A DNA stretch of 64,000 bases from CBDHDJ01 sp965261645 (GTDB lineage: Bacteria; Pseudomonadota; Alphaproteobacteria; SHVV01), in the NCBI GenBank assembly GCA_965261645.1, contig CBDHDJ010000004.1, positions 62,001 to 126,000 on the forward strand, in the 5' to 3' direction. Positions 27,924 through 36,942 of this stretch are shown here, one piece after another; the first letter of the stretch is position 1, and every line of letters starts with the position of its first letter. The notes beneath the pieces were generated by a model. The model saw only the letters and a list, made by a program, of their open reading frames with translations. It had not been told where the DNA came from and did no database searches. Both the position numbers and the translations under genes were made by a program.

Positions 27924-28453
27924 AGCGGGTAGGTTTCCTCGATCGTATGGATCGCCCCGCTGCGGGCGAGAAAGCTCGAATACAGGTGGAACTCGCTTAC
28001 CTCGAAGGGCGGGCAGGCGAACAAACTATGCTCTTCGAGGTAGCGGCCGACGCGATCGGCGGACGCATGCTTCAGACGCGCCAGCGTGACGTGCGGAACG
28101 AATTTACGCCGTTCGCGCTCTAGTCCGGCGTTGACAAGAGCCTGCTCCACCTTGTCGTGCAGCCGCTCGATCGTGGGGCACGGCGCCGTGCCGACCCAAA
28201 GCACCCTGGGCTTGCGTCCATTGGCGAAGTGTTGGACGCCGGTAAGCGTGAGCGAGAAGGCGGGTTCCGACACACCCGCGAGCGCCTCGCGAATATCGGT
28301 GAGCTGGCCGTTATCGACCTCGCCGATGAATCTGATCGTCAGGTGAAACTGATCTGGCGAGATCCACTTGGCGCCGGGCACTCCGGCGCACAAGGCGCCG
28401 AGCTCGGCACCCAGCGGTGGCGGCGGATTGACGGCGAGGAACAAGCGGGGCAT
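27917..28453 (-). CDS. thpR: RNA 2',3'-cyclic phosphodiesterase (2H family)
   Basis: A 178-residue enzyme with the two HxTx motifs of 2H phosphoesterases, HLTIRF and HVTLARL. The N-terminal MPRLFLAVNPP and the spacing of the motifs match ThpR/LigT. It opens 2',3'-cyclic phosphates at RNA ends. Its stop overlaps the end of the convergent fructosamine kinase gene by 7 bases. Confidence 0.93.
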   Translation of the reverse strand: MPRLFLAVNPPPPLGAELGALCAGVPGAKWISPDQFHLTIRFIGEVDNGQLTDIREALAGVSEPAFSLTLTGVQHFANGRKPRVLWVGTAPCPTIERLHDKVEQALVNAGLERERRKFVPHVTLARLKHASADRVGRYLEEHSLFACPPFEVSEFHLYSSFLARSGAIHTIEETYPLQ

Positions 28454-28483
28454 CTCCGGGCTCCCTCGGGGCCAAACGCGTGA

Positions 28484-29542
28484 TCAGGGACACGGGTTGG
28501 GTTGGGCAAGATGGATGGCCTCGATCTCCTCGAGCGTCTCGTCGTCCAGCTTGACGTCGATGCTCGCGATGTCGTCCTCCAGCTGTGCCATGGTGGTCGC
28601 GCCGATGACGGTGGATGTGACGAAAGGGCGCGAATTGACGAAGGCGAGCGCCATCTGCGCGGCATCGAGACCCCGGCGCTCGGCGAGCTCGACGTAACGC
28701 GCGATGGTCTCCTCGGCGCGGGGCGTGGAATAGCGCTTGAAGCGCTCGAACAGGGTGAGCCGCGCCCCCGGCGGGCGTGCGCCGTTCAGGTATTTGCCGC
28801 TGAGCGCGCCCATGGCCATCGGCGAATAGGGGAGGAGTCCCACAGCTTCGCGATGGGCGATCTCGGCGAGGCCGATCTCGAATGTCCGGTTCAAAAGGTT
28901 ATAGGGGTTTTGAATGCTGACCATGCGGGGCAGGTCTGCCGTGTCCGCGAGCTTCAGGAAGTGCATCACCCCCCACGGCACCTCGTTGGACAGGCCGACA
29001 TGACGGACCTTGCCGGCCTTGACGAAGTCCTCGAGGACGCCGAGCGTCTCCTCGATCGGGATGGGGTCGTCATCGGCGACGTATTCGTAATTGAACTGGC
29101 CGAGCACGTTGGTGCGCCGGTCCGGCCAGTGCAGCTGATAGAGATCGAAATAATCGGTCTGCAGGCGCGTGAGGCTGGCCTGGAGCGCTGCCTCCATGTG
29201 CGGCCGGTCAAGGCGCGTCTCGACGCCGTGGAGACCGGTCTTCTCGTCCCGCAGCCACGTCATCTCGCCGCGCCCCGCGACCTTGGCGGCGATGATGACC
29301 TTGTCGCGGTTGTTGCGGGCCTTGAGCCAGCGCCCGACATAGGCCTCCGTCAGGCCCTGGGTCTCGGCCCGGGGCGGCACCGGATAAGTCTCGGCCACAT
29401 CGATGAAGTTGATCCCCCGGTCGAGCGCGGCATCGAGTTGCTCATGGGCTTCGTCCTCGGTGTTCTGCTCACCCCAGGTCATGGTGCCGAGGCAGATCGC
29501 GCTCACCTTCAGATCGGTACGGCCTAACGGGCGATAGTCCAT
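28484..29542 (-). CDS. Aldo/keto reductase (Tas-like)
   Basis: A 352-residue TIM-barrel NADP-dependent reductase. Visible features are YRPLGRTDLKVSAICLGTMT, D and Y of FIDVAETYP, K in IIAAKVAG, H in LYQLHWPD, and the C-terminal NADP-binding STVIGATTMAQLEDDI. The length and motifs agree with E. coli Tas. It lies 30 bp upstream of thpR on the same strand, probably in one transcript. Confidence 0.93.
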   Translation of the reverse strand: MDYRPLGRTDLKVSAICLGTMTWGEQNTEDEAHEQLDAALDRGINFIDVAETYPVPPRAETQGLTEAYVGRWLKARNNRDKVIIAAKVAGRGEMTWLRDEKTGLHGVETRLDRPHMEAALQASLTRLQTDYFDLYQLHWPDRRTNVLGQFNYEYVADDDPIPIEETLGVLEDFVKAGKVRHVGLSNEVPWGVMHFLKLADTADLPRMVSIQNPYNLLNRTFEIGLAEIAHREAVGLLPYSPMAMGALSGKYLNGARPPGARLTLFERFKRYSTPRAEETIARYVELAERRGLDAAQMALAFVNSRPFVTSTVIGATTMAQLEDDIASIDVKLDDETLEEIEAIHLAQPNPCP

Positions 29543-29570
29543 GGCGATCTTCCTTGACCGGTGACGATGA

Positions 29571-30248
29571 TCATCCGCTGTCGATCAGTTGGCGGACGAT
29601 GGGACCGAGGCGCTCGACGATGACGGCGACGCCCAGCGCGTTGGGATGCATGCCGTCGTCCTGGTTGAGCTCGGACCTGGCGGCTACGCCCTCGAGGATA
29701 AAGGGGTAGAGCATGATGCCGTGCTTGTAGGCAAGCTCGCGGTAGATCGAGTTGAACGCGCTGGCGTACTCGTCGCCCAGATTGGGCGGCGCCAGCATGC
29801 CGGCAAGGAGGATCTTGACCCCGCGGTCCCTGAGCTTCTCCAGAATGACGTCGAGATTGCCGCGCGTCATCGCGGGATCGAGGCCGCGGAGCGCATCGTT
29901 GGCGCCAAGCTCGACGATGACGAGATCGGGCTGGTTGCCCAATACCCAGTCGAGCCGGGCGATGCCACCGGCCGTGGTGTCGCCCGAGATGCCGGCATTG
30001 ATCACCTCGACCGGGAGGCACGTGGCGTTGAGCCAGGCTTCAAGCTGGACCGGCAGAGAGTCTTCATATTCGAGACCCCAGCCCGCCATCAGGCTGTCGC
30101 CAAGCGCGACGATCACGAAGGGCGTCTCGGATGAGACCGGGCGGGGCGCCATGGGCCAGACCAGACCCATCAGCAGGCAGAGGCCCAGAGTCATCCCTCG
30201 GGCCCCGCCGGACCATTGGAAAAATCTGTAAAACTGCCAATATGGCAT
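29571..30248 (-). CDS. tesA: SGNH-family arylesterase / lysophospholipase (TesA-like)
   Basis: About 225 residues. A hydrophobic N-terminal region (MTLGLCLLMGLVWPMAP) acts as signal peptide, so the enzyme is periplasmic. Block I is ALGDSLMAGWG (catalytic S), block II/III VNAG and GANDALRG, block V DGMHPN (catalytic D and H). Starts at 30248, 30194 or 30320 are possible. It is divergent from the ybbA-type ABC gene, the same arrangement as tesA-ybbA-ybbP in E. coli. Confidence 0.9.
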   Translation of the reverse strand: MPYWQFYRFFQWSGGARGMTLGLCLLMGLVWPMAPRPVSSETPFVIVALGDSLMAGWGLEYEDSLPVQLEAWLNATCLPVEVINAGISGDTTAGGIARLDWVLGNQPDLVIVELGANDALRGLDPAMTRGNLDVILEKLRDRGVKILLAGMLAPPNLGDEYASAFNSIYRELAYKHGIMLYPFILEGVAARSELNQDDGMHPNALGVAVIVERLGPIVRQLIDSG

Positions 30249-30318
30249 GGACCCGCGGCTGGCCTTGCGGCCGAACCCGTCGTCCTCCCGATGATGGGCA
30301 CAATTCCGATGTCGATTC

Positions 30319-31053
30319 ATGACACCACAGTCCTCTGAAAGCGCGTCACGCGAGATCATGGTGAACCTCGATGGGGTGCACCTGACTCTGGACAGCACGG
30401 CGGGTCCCGTCAACATCCTGCGCGGCGCCAACCTCAAGATCTGGACGGGCGAGGCGGTGGGGCTCGTCGGACCGTCGGGCTCCGGGAAATCGACGCTGAT
30501 GGCCATCGTGGCCGGGATCGAGCGGCCGACGGCGGGTATCGTGGAGGTCGCGAACATGCCGCTTGCCGGGCTTGACGAGGATCGGCTGGCGCTCTTCCGC
30601 CGCGACAATGTCGGCATCGTCTTCCAGTCGTTTCACCTGGTAGCGACAATGACGGCGCTTGAGAACGTGGCCATCCCGCTCGAACTTGCGGGCCAGGGCG
30701 ATGCCTTCGAGCATGCCGCCGAAAAACTCGATGCCGTCGGCCTGAACCAGCGTCACGGTCATTACCCCGCGCAATTGTCGGGCGGCGAGCAGCAACGCGT
30801 CGCGATCGCCCGCGCCTTTGCCGCCGAGCCCAAGCTGCTCCTCGCCGATGAGCCGACCGGCAACCTCGATCGCACGACCGGCGGCGCCATCATCGAGTTG
30901 TTGTTCGCGATTCGCGCGGCGCAGGGCACGACATTGCTGTTGATTACCCACGATCCGGACCTCGCATCGCACTGCGGCCGGGTGGTCGCGATGGAGGACG
31001 GCCGCATTCTCGACGGGGCGGGGCGCGATGCCCGCGACGCCGGCACCTCGTAG
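30319..31053 (+). CDS. ybbA: ABC transporter ATP-binding protein (YbbA/LolD-like)
   Basis: A 244-residue ATPase of the MacB/LolD group: Walker A GPSGSGKSTL, Q-loop VFQSFHL, signature LSGGEQQRVAIARAFA, Walker B KLLLADEPTGNLD, and ITHD. It pairs with the large FtsX-type permease 8 bp downstream and is divergent from tesA. In E. coli the YbbAP complex is a lysophospholipid-related transporter linked with TesA. The 5' end lies opposite possible upstream starts of tesA. Confidence 0.92.
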   Translation: MTPQSSESASREIMVNLDGVHLTLDSTAGPVNILRGANLKIWTGEAVGLVGPSGSGKSTLMAIVAGIERPTAGIVEVANMPLAGLDEDRLALFRRDNVGIVFQSFHLVATMTALENVAIPLELAGQGDAFEHAAEKLDAVGLNQRHGHYPAQLSGGEQQRVAIARAFAAEPKLLLADEPTGNLDRTTGGAIIELLFAIRAAQGTTLLLITHDPDLASHCGRVVAMEDGRILDGAGRDARDAGTS

Positions 31054-31061
31054 CCGCCGCG

Positions 31062-33604
31062 ATGCCCTCACCCCGCCCCTTCCGCGCCATTCCCTTCGCC
31101 GCCCGCCTCGCGCGCCGCGAGCTGCGCGGCGGTTTCAAGGGTCTCGGCATCTTTCTCGCCAGCCTGACCCTCGGCGTGGCCGCCATCGCCGGCGTCGGCT
31201 CGCTCTCGTCCGGCATCCAGGAAGGTTTGCGCAAGAACGCGCAAGTCCTGCTCGGCGGCGATGTCGAGCTGCGCGTTGTCGGGCGCGGCCTCGAGACGGC
31301 GGCGGCAAGCTATCTCGGGAGCCTGAGCGACGCGGTGGCGCCGCTGCGCGAGATGCGGGCCATGGCGCGCGCGGTGGCTGGCGAGCAGCGCGTGCTCGTC
31401 GAGCTCAAGGGCGTGCCGGCGAGCTATCCCTTGTTCGGCGCGGTCGAGCTCAGCCCACCACAGGCGCTGGCCGATGCCCTGGCCGAACGCGACGGGCGCC
31501 CGGGCGCGGTCGCCGAGACCGCCCTTCTCACCCGGCTCGGCATGGCGCTCGGCGAGACGGTCAAGGTGGGGGATGCCCTCCTCGACGTTCGCGCCGTGAT
31601 CGTCCGCGAGCCCGATCGCATTGCCAACGCGTTTAGCCTCGGCCCGCGCCTGATGGTGTCCGATGCGGGCTTCGCCGCCACCGGCCTCGTGCGCGAAGGC
31701 AGCCTGATCCGCTATCTCTACCGCGTGAGGCTCGCCCCCGGCGCCTCGCTCGAGTCCTGGCTCGGGGCGCTGCACACCGCCTTCCCCGATCGCGGATGGC
31801 GGATTCGTGACACCCGCGATTCCCAGCCCTCGGTGCGCCGCTTCATCGACCGCTTCGGGGTGTTTCTGACGCTGGTCGGCGTCGCCGCGCTGCTGGTCGG
31901 CGGCATCGGTGTCGGCAACGCGGTGCAGAACTATCTCTCCGGCCGGACCGAAACCATCGCCATCCTGAAATGCTTGGGTGCCCCGAGTGGCCTGATCTTC
32001 CGCGTCTATCTCATCGAGATCGGCCTATTGTCCGCGCTCGGAATAGCGCTTGGATTGATTCTCGGCGCGCTGACGCCCTATCTCGCCAACAGCGTGCTGG
32101 CCGGCAGTTTGCCGGTCGCCGCGGCAACGGGTGTTTACCCGCAAGCGCTCGCCCTGGCCGCGGCGTTCGGGTTTCTCGTCGCGGCGGTGTTCGCGCTCTG
32201 GCCGCTCGGTCGTGCCAGCGTGGTGCCCGCCGCGGTGCTGTTCCGCCAGACCGTCGAGATGGCGAGCCGCCCGCCCCGACCTGCCCATGTGCTCGCTGTT
32301 GGCGTGGCCGTCGGCCTGCTCGCGCTCTTGGCCACGTTCGGCAGCGGCGAGCCCTCGGTCGCCAAGTGGTTCGTGCTCGGCTCTGCAGGCGCGCTCCTGG
32401 CCTTCCGTGGCGCGGCCGCGCTGCTGGTGCGCGGCGTCAGGGCGCTCGGCCGGCCGAGCGGCGCAAGCGTGCGCCTCGCACTCGCTAACATCTGCCGGCC
32501 CGGGGCCCCGACGGCCAGCGTCGTCGTCTCCCTCGGCGCCGGCCTGACAGTGCTCGTCGCCGTCGCCCTGATCGAGGGGAATCTCGCCCGCCAGATCCGC
32601 GATCGCATCTCCGATCAGGCGCCCGCGTTCTTCTTCATCGATATTCAGCCCGATCAGGTGGCGGATTTCGATGCCACGGTACGGGCTGTGCCGGGTGCCG
32701 GCGGGCTCGAGCGCGTGCCCATGCTGCGTGGCCGGATCACGCTGATCGACGGTACGCCGCCCAGCGAGGTTGTGGTGGCGCGCGAGTCCCAGTGGGTGTT
32801 GCGCCACGAGCTCGGGATCACCTACGCACGGGGCATGCCGGCCAGGACCCAACTCGTCGCCGGTAACTGGTGGCCTGCGGACTATGACGGACCGCCCGTG
32901 ATCTCTCTCGATGCGGACATTGCGCGCGGCATGAACCTCGGCATCGGCGATACCATGACGTTCACCGTCCTCGGCCGGCGCATCACCGCCACGATCTACA
33001 ACCTGCGCCGCATCGACTGGATGGATATCGGCATCAATTCTTCGTGGTGTTCGCGCCGGGCGCCCTGGAAGCCGCCCCGCAGACCCACCTCGCGACGGCG
33101 CGGGTGACTCCGGACGCCGAAGACGCCCTGTTTCGCGCCGTGACTGACCGCTTTCCCAACGTCTCACCCATCCGCGTGCGCGACGTGATCGACAGCATCG
33201 CCGAGGTGCTGGAGCGCATCGCCGCCGGCACGCGGGTGACGGCGTCTCTCGCGCTGATCGCTGGACTCCTGGTGCTCGCCGGTGCGGTGGCTGCCGGACA
33301 CCGGCGGCGGGTGTACGATGCGGTCATCCTCAAGGTGCTCGGCGCCACGCGCGCCGTCGTCTTTCGTGCCTACGTGCTGGAATACGCGCTGCTGGGCCTT
33401 GCCACCGGGCTGATCGCCGCGGCGACGGGAACGCTGGCCGCGTGGGTCGTCGTCACCGAAGTGATGCATGGCGAGTGGGTCTTTATGCCCTGGTCCGTCG
33501 CCGCGACGGTGCTTCTCGGGGTGTTCGTCACAGCGGTCTTCGGTTTTCTCGGCACGTGGCGGGCGCTCGGTCAGAAAGCCGCGCCGGTGCTCCGCACGGA
33601 GTGA
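31062..33604 (+). pseudogene. ybbP: YbbP-like FtsX-family permease, one-base frameshift
   Basis: The first 660 residues (31062 to about 33037) contain the N-terminal membrane helix (GLGIFLASLTLGVAAIAGVG), a large periplasmic domain and the first FtsX block (FGVFLTLVGVAALLVGGIGV). The last 190 (to 33604) form the second FtsX block (ASLALIAGLLVLAGAVAAGH). The frame changes at about 33038: with one more base, GINFFVVFAPGALEAAP is read, which is conserved in the family. The intact protein would have about 847 residues and form the YbbAP exporter. It is either a fresh pseudogene or an assembly error. Confidence 0.88.
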
Positions 33605-33655
33605 GCCGCGTGCCGATCAGGGTCCACCGCAAACCTCCGAAACGTGCGGGTTGCC

Positions 33656-33684
33656 TTGATTTTTGGGCCTTCTTCGCCCATATA
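33656..33684 (+). promoter_or_regulatory. Predicted sigma-70-type promoter of the BI-1 gene
   Basis: TTGATT at 33656-33661 and CATATA at 33679-33684 are separated by 17 bases. Transcription would begin near 33691, about 32 bases before the ATG at 33723, which is preceded by GAGGTGAT. This is a sequence-only prediction. Confidence 0.45.
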
Positions 33685-33722
33685 GGTCGCAGCAGTTCCC
33701 GGACATCACGAGGTGATGACGA

Positions 33723-34436
33723 ATGCCTGCTGAATACGAAACGCGGCTGGGCGTCGGTGCAACCGAGCGGGCCCTGATCGATGAGGGCCTGAGGGCCTAT
33801 ATGCTGCGCGTCTACAATTTCATGGGCTCGGGCCTGGTGCTGACCGGCATCGTCGCCTACGCGGCCGCCAACGTGCCGAGCGTCTACAACGCGCTGGTCG
33901 GCACCGGCGCCATGCTGGTCCTGATGGTCGCGCTCTTGGGCATGGTGTTTTTCCTGAGTGCGCGGATCAACAAGATGAGCGTGGGCGCCGCCCAGACCTC
34001 GTTCTGGATCTTCGCCGTGCTTATGGGCCTGTTCCTGTCCTCGATCTTCGTCACCTATACCGGCGTCAGCATCGCGCGGGTCTTCTTCATCACCGCCGGC
34101 ACCTTCGGCGCCATGAGCCTCTATGGCTACACCACCAAGCGCGACCTCACGCGTTGGGGCTCGTTCCTCATGATGGGCCTTATCGGCGTGATCATCGCCT
34201 CGGTGGTGAACTGGTTTCTCGCCTCGCCGGTGCTCTATTTTCTCGTCTCGGTGATCGGCGTCGTCGTGTTCGTCGGCCTGACCGCCTACGACACGCAAAA
34301 AATCAAGGAGGAGTATTACGCCGGCGACAGCGCGGATATCGCCGGCAAGAAGGCGATCATGGGCGCGCTTCGCCTCTATCTCGACTTCATCAACCTGTTC
34401 ATCCTGCTGCTTGCCCTGTTCGGCCAGCGCCGCTAG
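33723..34436 (+). CDS. Bax inhibitor-1 / YccA family membrane protein
   Basis: A 237-residue inner-membrane protein with seven hydrophobic segments and the BI-1 pattern: YMLRVYNFMGSGLVLTGIVA, AALLGMVF-like second helix, ITAGTFGAMSLYGYTTKRDL, GVVVFVGLTAYDTQKIKEEY and the C-terminal ALRLYLDFINLFILLLALFG. Members are pH-sensitive Ca2+ leak channels or modulators of FtsH. The TAG stop is the insertion site of the IS630-family element: its first two bases are the TA target and the third is the first base of the element. The protein is unchanged. Confidence 0.95.
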   Translation: MPAEYETRLGVGATERALIDEGLRAYMLRVYNFMGSGLVLTGIVAYAAANVPSVYNALVGTGAMLVLMVALLGMVFFLSARINKMSVGAAQTSFWIFAVLMGLFLSSIFVTYTGVSIARVFFITAGTFGAMSLYGYTTKRDLTRWGSFLMMGLIGVIIASVVNWFLASPVLYFLVSVIGVVVFVGLTAYDTQKIKEEYYAGDSADIAGKKAIMGALRLYLDFINLFILLLALFGQRR

Positions 34437-35489
34437 AGCGTTTTCCTATAATTTGCGGTCATAGCCGGCAGCAGCGAAGTAGTTTTCGCATTCCGTTGGT
34501 GTGAAGGTGTCGATGCCTTGGGCGATGGCGTCCCAGAGGTCATCGACGGTTCGGGCGGCGGTCTTTTTGAGGAAAGCCTTGAGCTTGGAGAAGGCCATTT
34601 CAATGGGGTTAAAGTCAGGGCTGTAGGGCGGCAGGAAGCGCAACTCTGCCGCGGCGACTTCGATGGCCGTGCGCACGGCGATGGGTTTGTGGGCGGGTAA
34701 GTTATCCATCACCACGATATCGCCGGGTTTGAGCGTCGGGACCAAGACCTGCTCCACATAAGCGAGGAAGGCGGCACCATGCATGGCACCGTCGAGCACC
34801 ATGGGCGCGGTCATGCCTTCAAGGCGGAGCGCGCCAACGAAGGTCGTCGTCTTCCAGTGTCCATGAGGCACCGGTGCTTGGCAACGCTCGCCCCGTGGCG
34901 CCCGGCCGTAACGCCGGGCCATCTTGGTCGAAGCGCCGGTCTCGTCAATGAACACCAGCCGCTCGGGCTTCAGATCGGGTTGGGCGTCGAACCAGGCCTG
35001 CCGGCGGCGCAGGACGTCAGCTCGCTGTTGCTCGCAGGCGTGCGCGGTTTTTTTTGAACGTCATGCCGTGCCGGTCGAGCAGCCGCCAGACCGTGCTTTG
35101 GGCCACCGTCAAGCCATGCCCCGCGTCCAGGTGTGCCGCGATCTCGCCCAAGGTGATGTCCGGCGTCTCGTCAACCAGCGCCAGGATTTCCTCGGCATGG
35201 GCCTCGATCCGGTGCGAGCGGTGGTCACCGCCTTGCGGCCTAGGCCCGACATCGCCCGTCCGCCGCCACCGATTCACCCATTTGATCGCCGTCGAGGCCG
35301 CAACCCCGAAGCGGCGCGCCGCCGAGCGCCGCGACAGGCCGCTGTCAACCGCCGATACAAGCCGTTCTCGAAGATCATTGGAAAGAGGTTTCGTCATGCA
35401 GGCTGGCCTCCTCCACCAGCCCACATCTTGAATCAGAAATTCGATCCCATGGGAATCCCAAAAAGAATCCGTCAGCTCAGAAAATGCTC
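34436..35489 (-). mobile_element. IS630-family insertion sequence, about 1054 bp
   Basis: The ends GAGCGTTTTCC (34436) and, inverted, GAGCATTTTCT (35489) are flanked by the dinucleotide TA at 34434-34435 and 35490-35491, the target duplication of IS630 elements. It carries a two-frame transposase on the minus strand. The left TA is part of the stop codon of the BI-1 gene. The right end later became the target of the adjacent IS5-family element. Confidence 0.85.
34446..35397 (-). CDS. IS630-family transposase in two frames (orfA/orfB)
   Basis: OrfA (35397 to 35017, 126 residues, MTKPLSNDLRERLVSAVDSG) carries the winged helix-turn-helix DNA-binding domain (SRRSAARRFGVAASTAIKWV, STVWRLLDRHGMTFKK). 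OrfB (to 34446) carries the DDE domain: LVFIDETGASTKM, IVMDNLPAHK, SPDFNPIEMAFSKLKAFLKK. The join is an A8 run (T8 on plus at 35048-35055). Reading seven A instead of eight gives FKKTAHACEQQR, continuous with orfB. Slippage or programmed frameshifting at such runs is usual for the family, so this is probably functional design. Confidence 0.88.
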
Positions 35490-35492
35490 TAG
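35489..35492. repeat. Left CTAG target duplication of the IS5-family element
   Basis: CTAG at 35489-35492 recurs at 36866-36869. Its first base is the last base of the IS630 element, and the next two are that element's TA duplication, so the IS5 element arrived second. Confidence 0.85.
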
Positions 35493-35566
35493 CAGGCTGC
35501 TGAAAAAGTCCTCGCATTTGCAGTTGTGACATGATTCTGTGATTCCTTCGGGTGATGGAGGATGGC

Positions 35567-36688
35567 ATGCGGGGTCGAGATAAAAGCAGTGGCAATTTAT
35601 TCAGCTACGTAGACTTGGAAGAGCGTGTTCCGGATGATCATCCGCTGCGTCTGATCCGTGAGATCGTGAACGACGTATTGGGGTCTCTATCTTCGGAGTT
35701 CGAGACGCTTTATTCCCACATGGGTCGCCCATCGATCCCGCCGGAGAAGCTTCTTCGAGCGTTACTGTTGCAGGTGTTTTATTCGATCCGCTCGGAGCGT
35801 CAGCTGATGGAGCAGCTAAACTTCAACATGCTGTTTCGCTGGTTTGTGGGGCTTGGGCTGGACGATGGCGTGTGGGACGCCAGCGCGTTCTGCCACAACC
35901 GGGACCGTCTTCTGGAGGCGGAGGTTTCGGCGCAGCTGCTTGCGGGGGTTATCCAGCACCACAAGGTACGGGGACTATTGAGCCGGGATCATTTTTCGGT
36001 AGACGGAACATTGATCGAGGCCTGGGCGTCGATGAAGAGCTTTCGTCCCAAAGGTGAGGACGATGGCGACGGGGGATCGGGGCGCAACGCCGAGCGGGAT
36101 TTTCATGGCGAGAAACGCTCGAACGCGACCCATGCAAGCACCACTGATCCGGACGCCCGGCTTTATCGCAAGGGTAATGGCCGGGAAAGCAAGCTGTGTT
36201 ACATGGGCCATGCGCTGACGGAGAACCGCCATGGTCTGGCAGTCGGCGGCGGCGTGACCATTGCGTCGGGCACGGCGGAACGCGAAGCCGCCCTTGATCT
36301 GATCGACAGGCATCGCCCGGTGGAGAGTAGAGGCGGCCCGCGTCGGATCACGGTGGGCGGGGACAAGGGTTTTGACGTCGCGGATTTTGTCGAGGAACTG
36401 CGGCACCGCAAGGTGACCCCCCATATCGCCGTCCAGGACCACGTCACCAAGACCGGCAAGCGGCGCAAGACCAAGATAGACGGGCGCACGACGCGCCATC
36501 CCGGTTACGGCGTCAGCCAACGTTGCCGTAAGCGCATCGAGGAGGTCTTCGGCTGGGTCAAGACGAGCGCGGGATTGAGCAAGACCAAATTCCGGGGCCG
36601 CCACCGGGTCGACGCTTCGTTCACCCTGGCCTTGGCCGCCTACAACCTCGTCCGACTACCCAGACTGCTGGCGGAGGCGCCAACATGA
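35567..36688 (+). CDS. IS5-family transposase
   Basis: About 373 residues. The N-terminal domain (PDDHPLRLIREIVNDVL, YSIRSERQLMEQLNFNMLFR) is the DUF772-type region. The DDE triad is seen in HFSVDGTLIEAWASMKSF (D), VGGDKGFDVADFV (D) and RIEEVFGWVKTSAGL (E). ATG 35567 is preceded by GGAGG five bases away; GTG 35552 and ATG 35555 are alternatives. The stop overlaps the start of a small downstream ORF as ATGA. Confidence 0.94.
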   Translation: MRGRDKSSGNLFSYVDLEERVPDDHPLRLIREIVNDVLGSLSSEFETLYSHMGRPSIPPEKLLRALLLQVFYSIRSERQLMEQLNFNMLFRWFVGLGLDDGVWDASAFCHNRDRLLEAEVSAQLLAGVIQHHKVRGLLSRDHFSVDGTLIEAWASMKSFRPKGEDDGDGGSGRNAERDFHGEKRSNATHASTTDPDARLYRKGNGRESKLCYMGHALTENRHGLAVGGGVTIASGTAEREAALDLIDRHRPVESRGGPRRITVGGDKGFDVADFVEELRHRKVTPHIAVQDHVTKTGKRRKTKIDGRTTRHPGYGVSQRCRKRIEEVFGWVKTSAGLSKTKFRGRHRVDASFTLALAAYNLVRLPRLLAEAPT

Positions 36689-36846
36689 CGGGCGATGCCG
36701 GCACGCCGCTGACCGCAAAGTGGCAGATCATCGAACTGGATGAAGCCCAGGGCATCGGATCGGTCGAGATTGAAGACGGTTTCACCCTAAGACACGAAAT
36801 CTCATTTCATTTCGGCGATGAATCCGAGTTCAAGGCCCGGCAATGA
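36685..36846 (+). CDS. Small passenger ORF inside the IS5 element, 53 residues
   Basis: ATG at 36685 overlaps the transposase stop (ATGA), and the frame runs to TGA at 36844-36846, 19 bases before the right end of the element. The product starts MTGDAGTPLTAKWQIIELDE and is acidic, with alternating hydrophobic residues (GSVEIEDGFTLRHEISFHFG), suggestive of a small beta protein. The four-base coupling to the transposase argues that it is translated. I do not recognise the family. It may modulate transposition or be a chance ORF. Confidence 0.55.
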   Translation: MTGDAGTPLTAKWQIIELDEAQGIGSVEIEDGFTLRHEISFHFGDESEFKARQ

Positions 36847-36865
36847 TGACTTTTTCAGCAGCCTG

Positions 36866-36869
36866 CTAG
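36866..36869. repeat. Right CTAG target duplication of the IS5-family element
   Basis: Exact copy of 35489-35492. It includes the G that followed the TA of the original BI-1 stop codon. Confidence 0.85.
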
Positions 36870-36890
36870 CCGGCCCGCCCGCAACGATCA

Positions 36891-36918
36891 ACGCCCGGCG
36901 GTTCAGCCGGGCGTTTTT
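36891..36918 (+). terminator. Rho-independent terminator, originally of the BI-1 gene
   Basis: ACGCCCGGC (36891-36899) pairs perfectly with GCCGGGCGT (36906-36914) around a GGTTCA loop and is followed by a T-run (TTTTTC to 36918). Removing the two IS elements places it 21 bases after the TAG of the BI-1 gene, the normal position. Now it would end transcription leaving the IS5 element. It also sits 25 bp from the stop of the convergent DUF2794 gene and may serve both directions. Confidence 0.9.
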
Positions 36919-36942
36919 CTTGAGCGGCCAGACGCGCTGCGA

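Larger units (their letters stand above)
35493..36865 (+). mobile_element. IS5-family insertion sequence, 1373 bp
   Basis: The ends are perfect 18-bp inverted repeats, CAGGCTGCTGAAAAAGTC at 35493 and its complement ending at 36865, bracketed by CTAG on both sides. It contains a transposase and a short coupled downstream ORF. A four-base CTAG-type target duplication is characteristic of some IS5-family groups. Confidence 0.92.

Noticed and set aside
34434..36869. The two IS elements regarded as one composite transposon
   Set aside because: They are of different families, each with its own ends and target duplications (TA and CTAG), and nothing lies between them.
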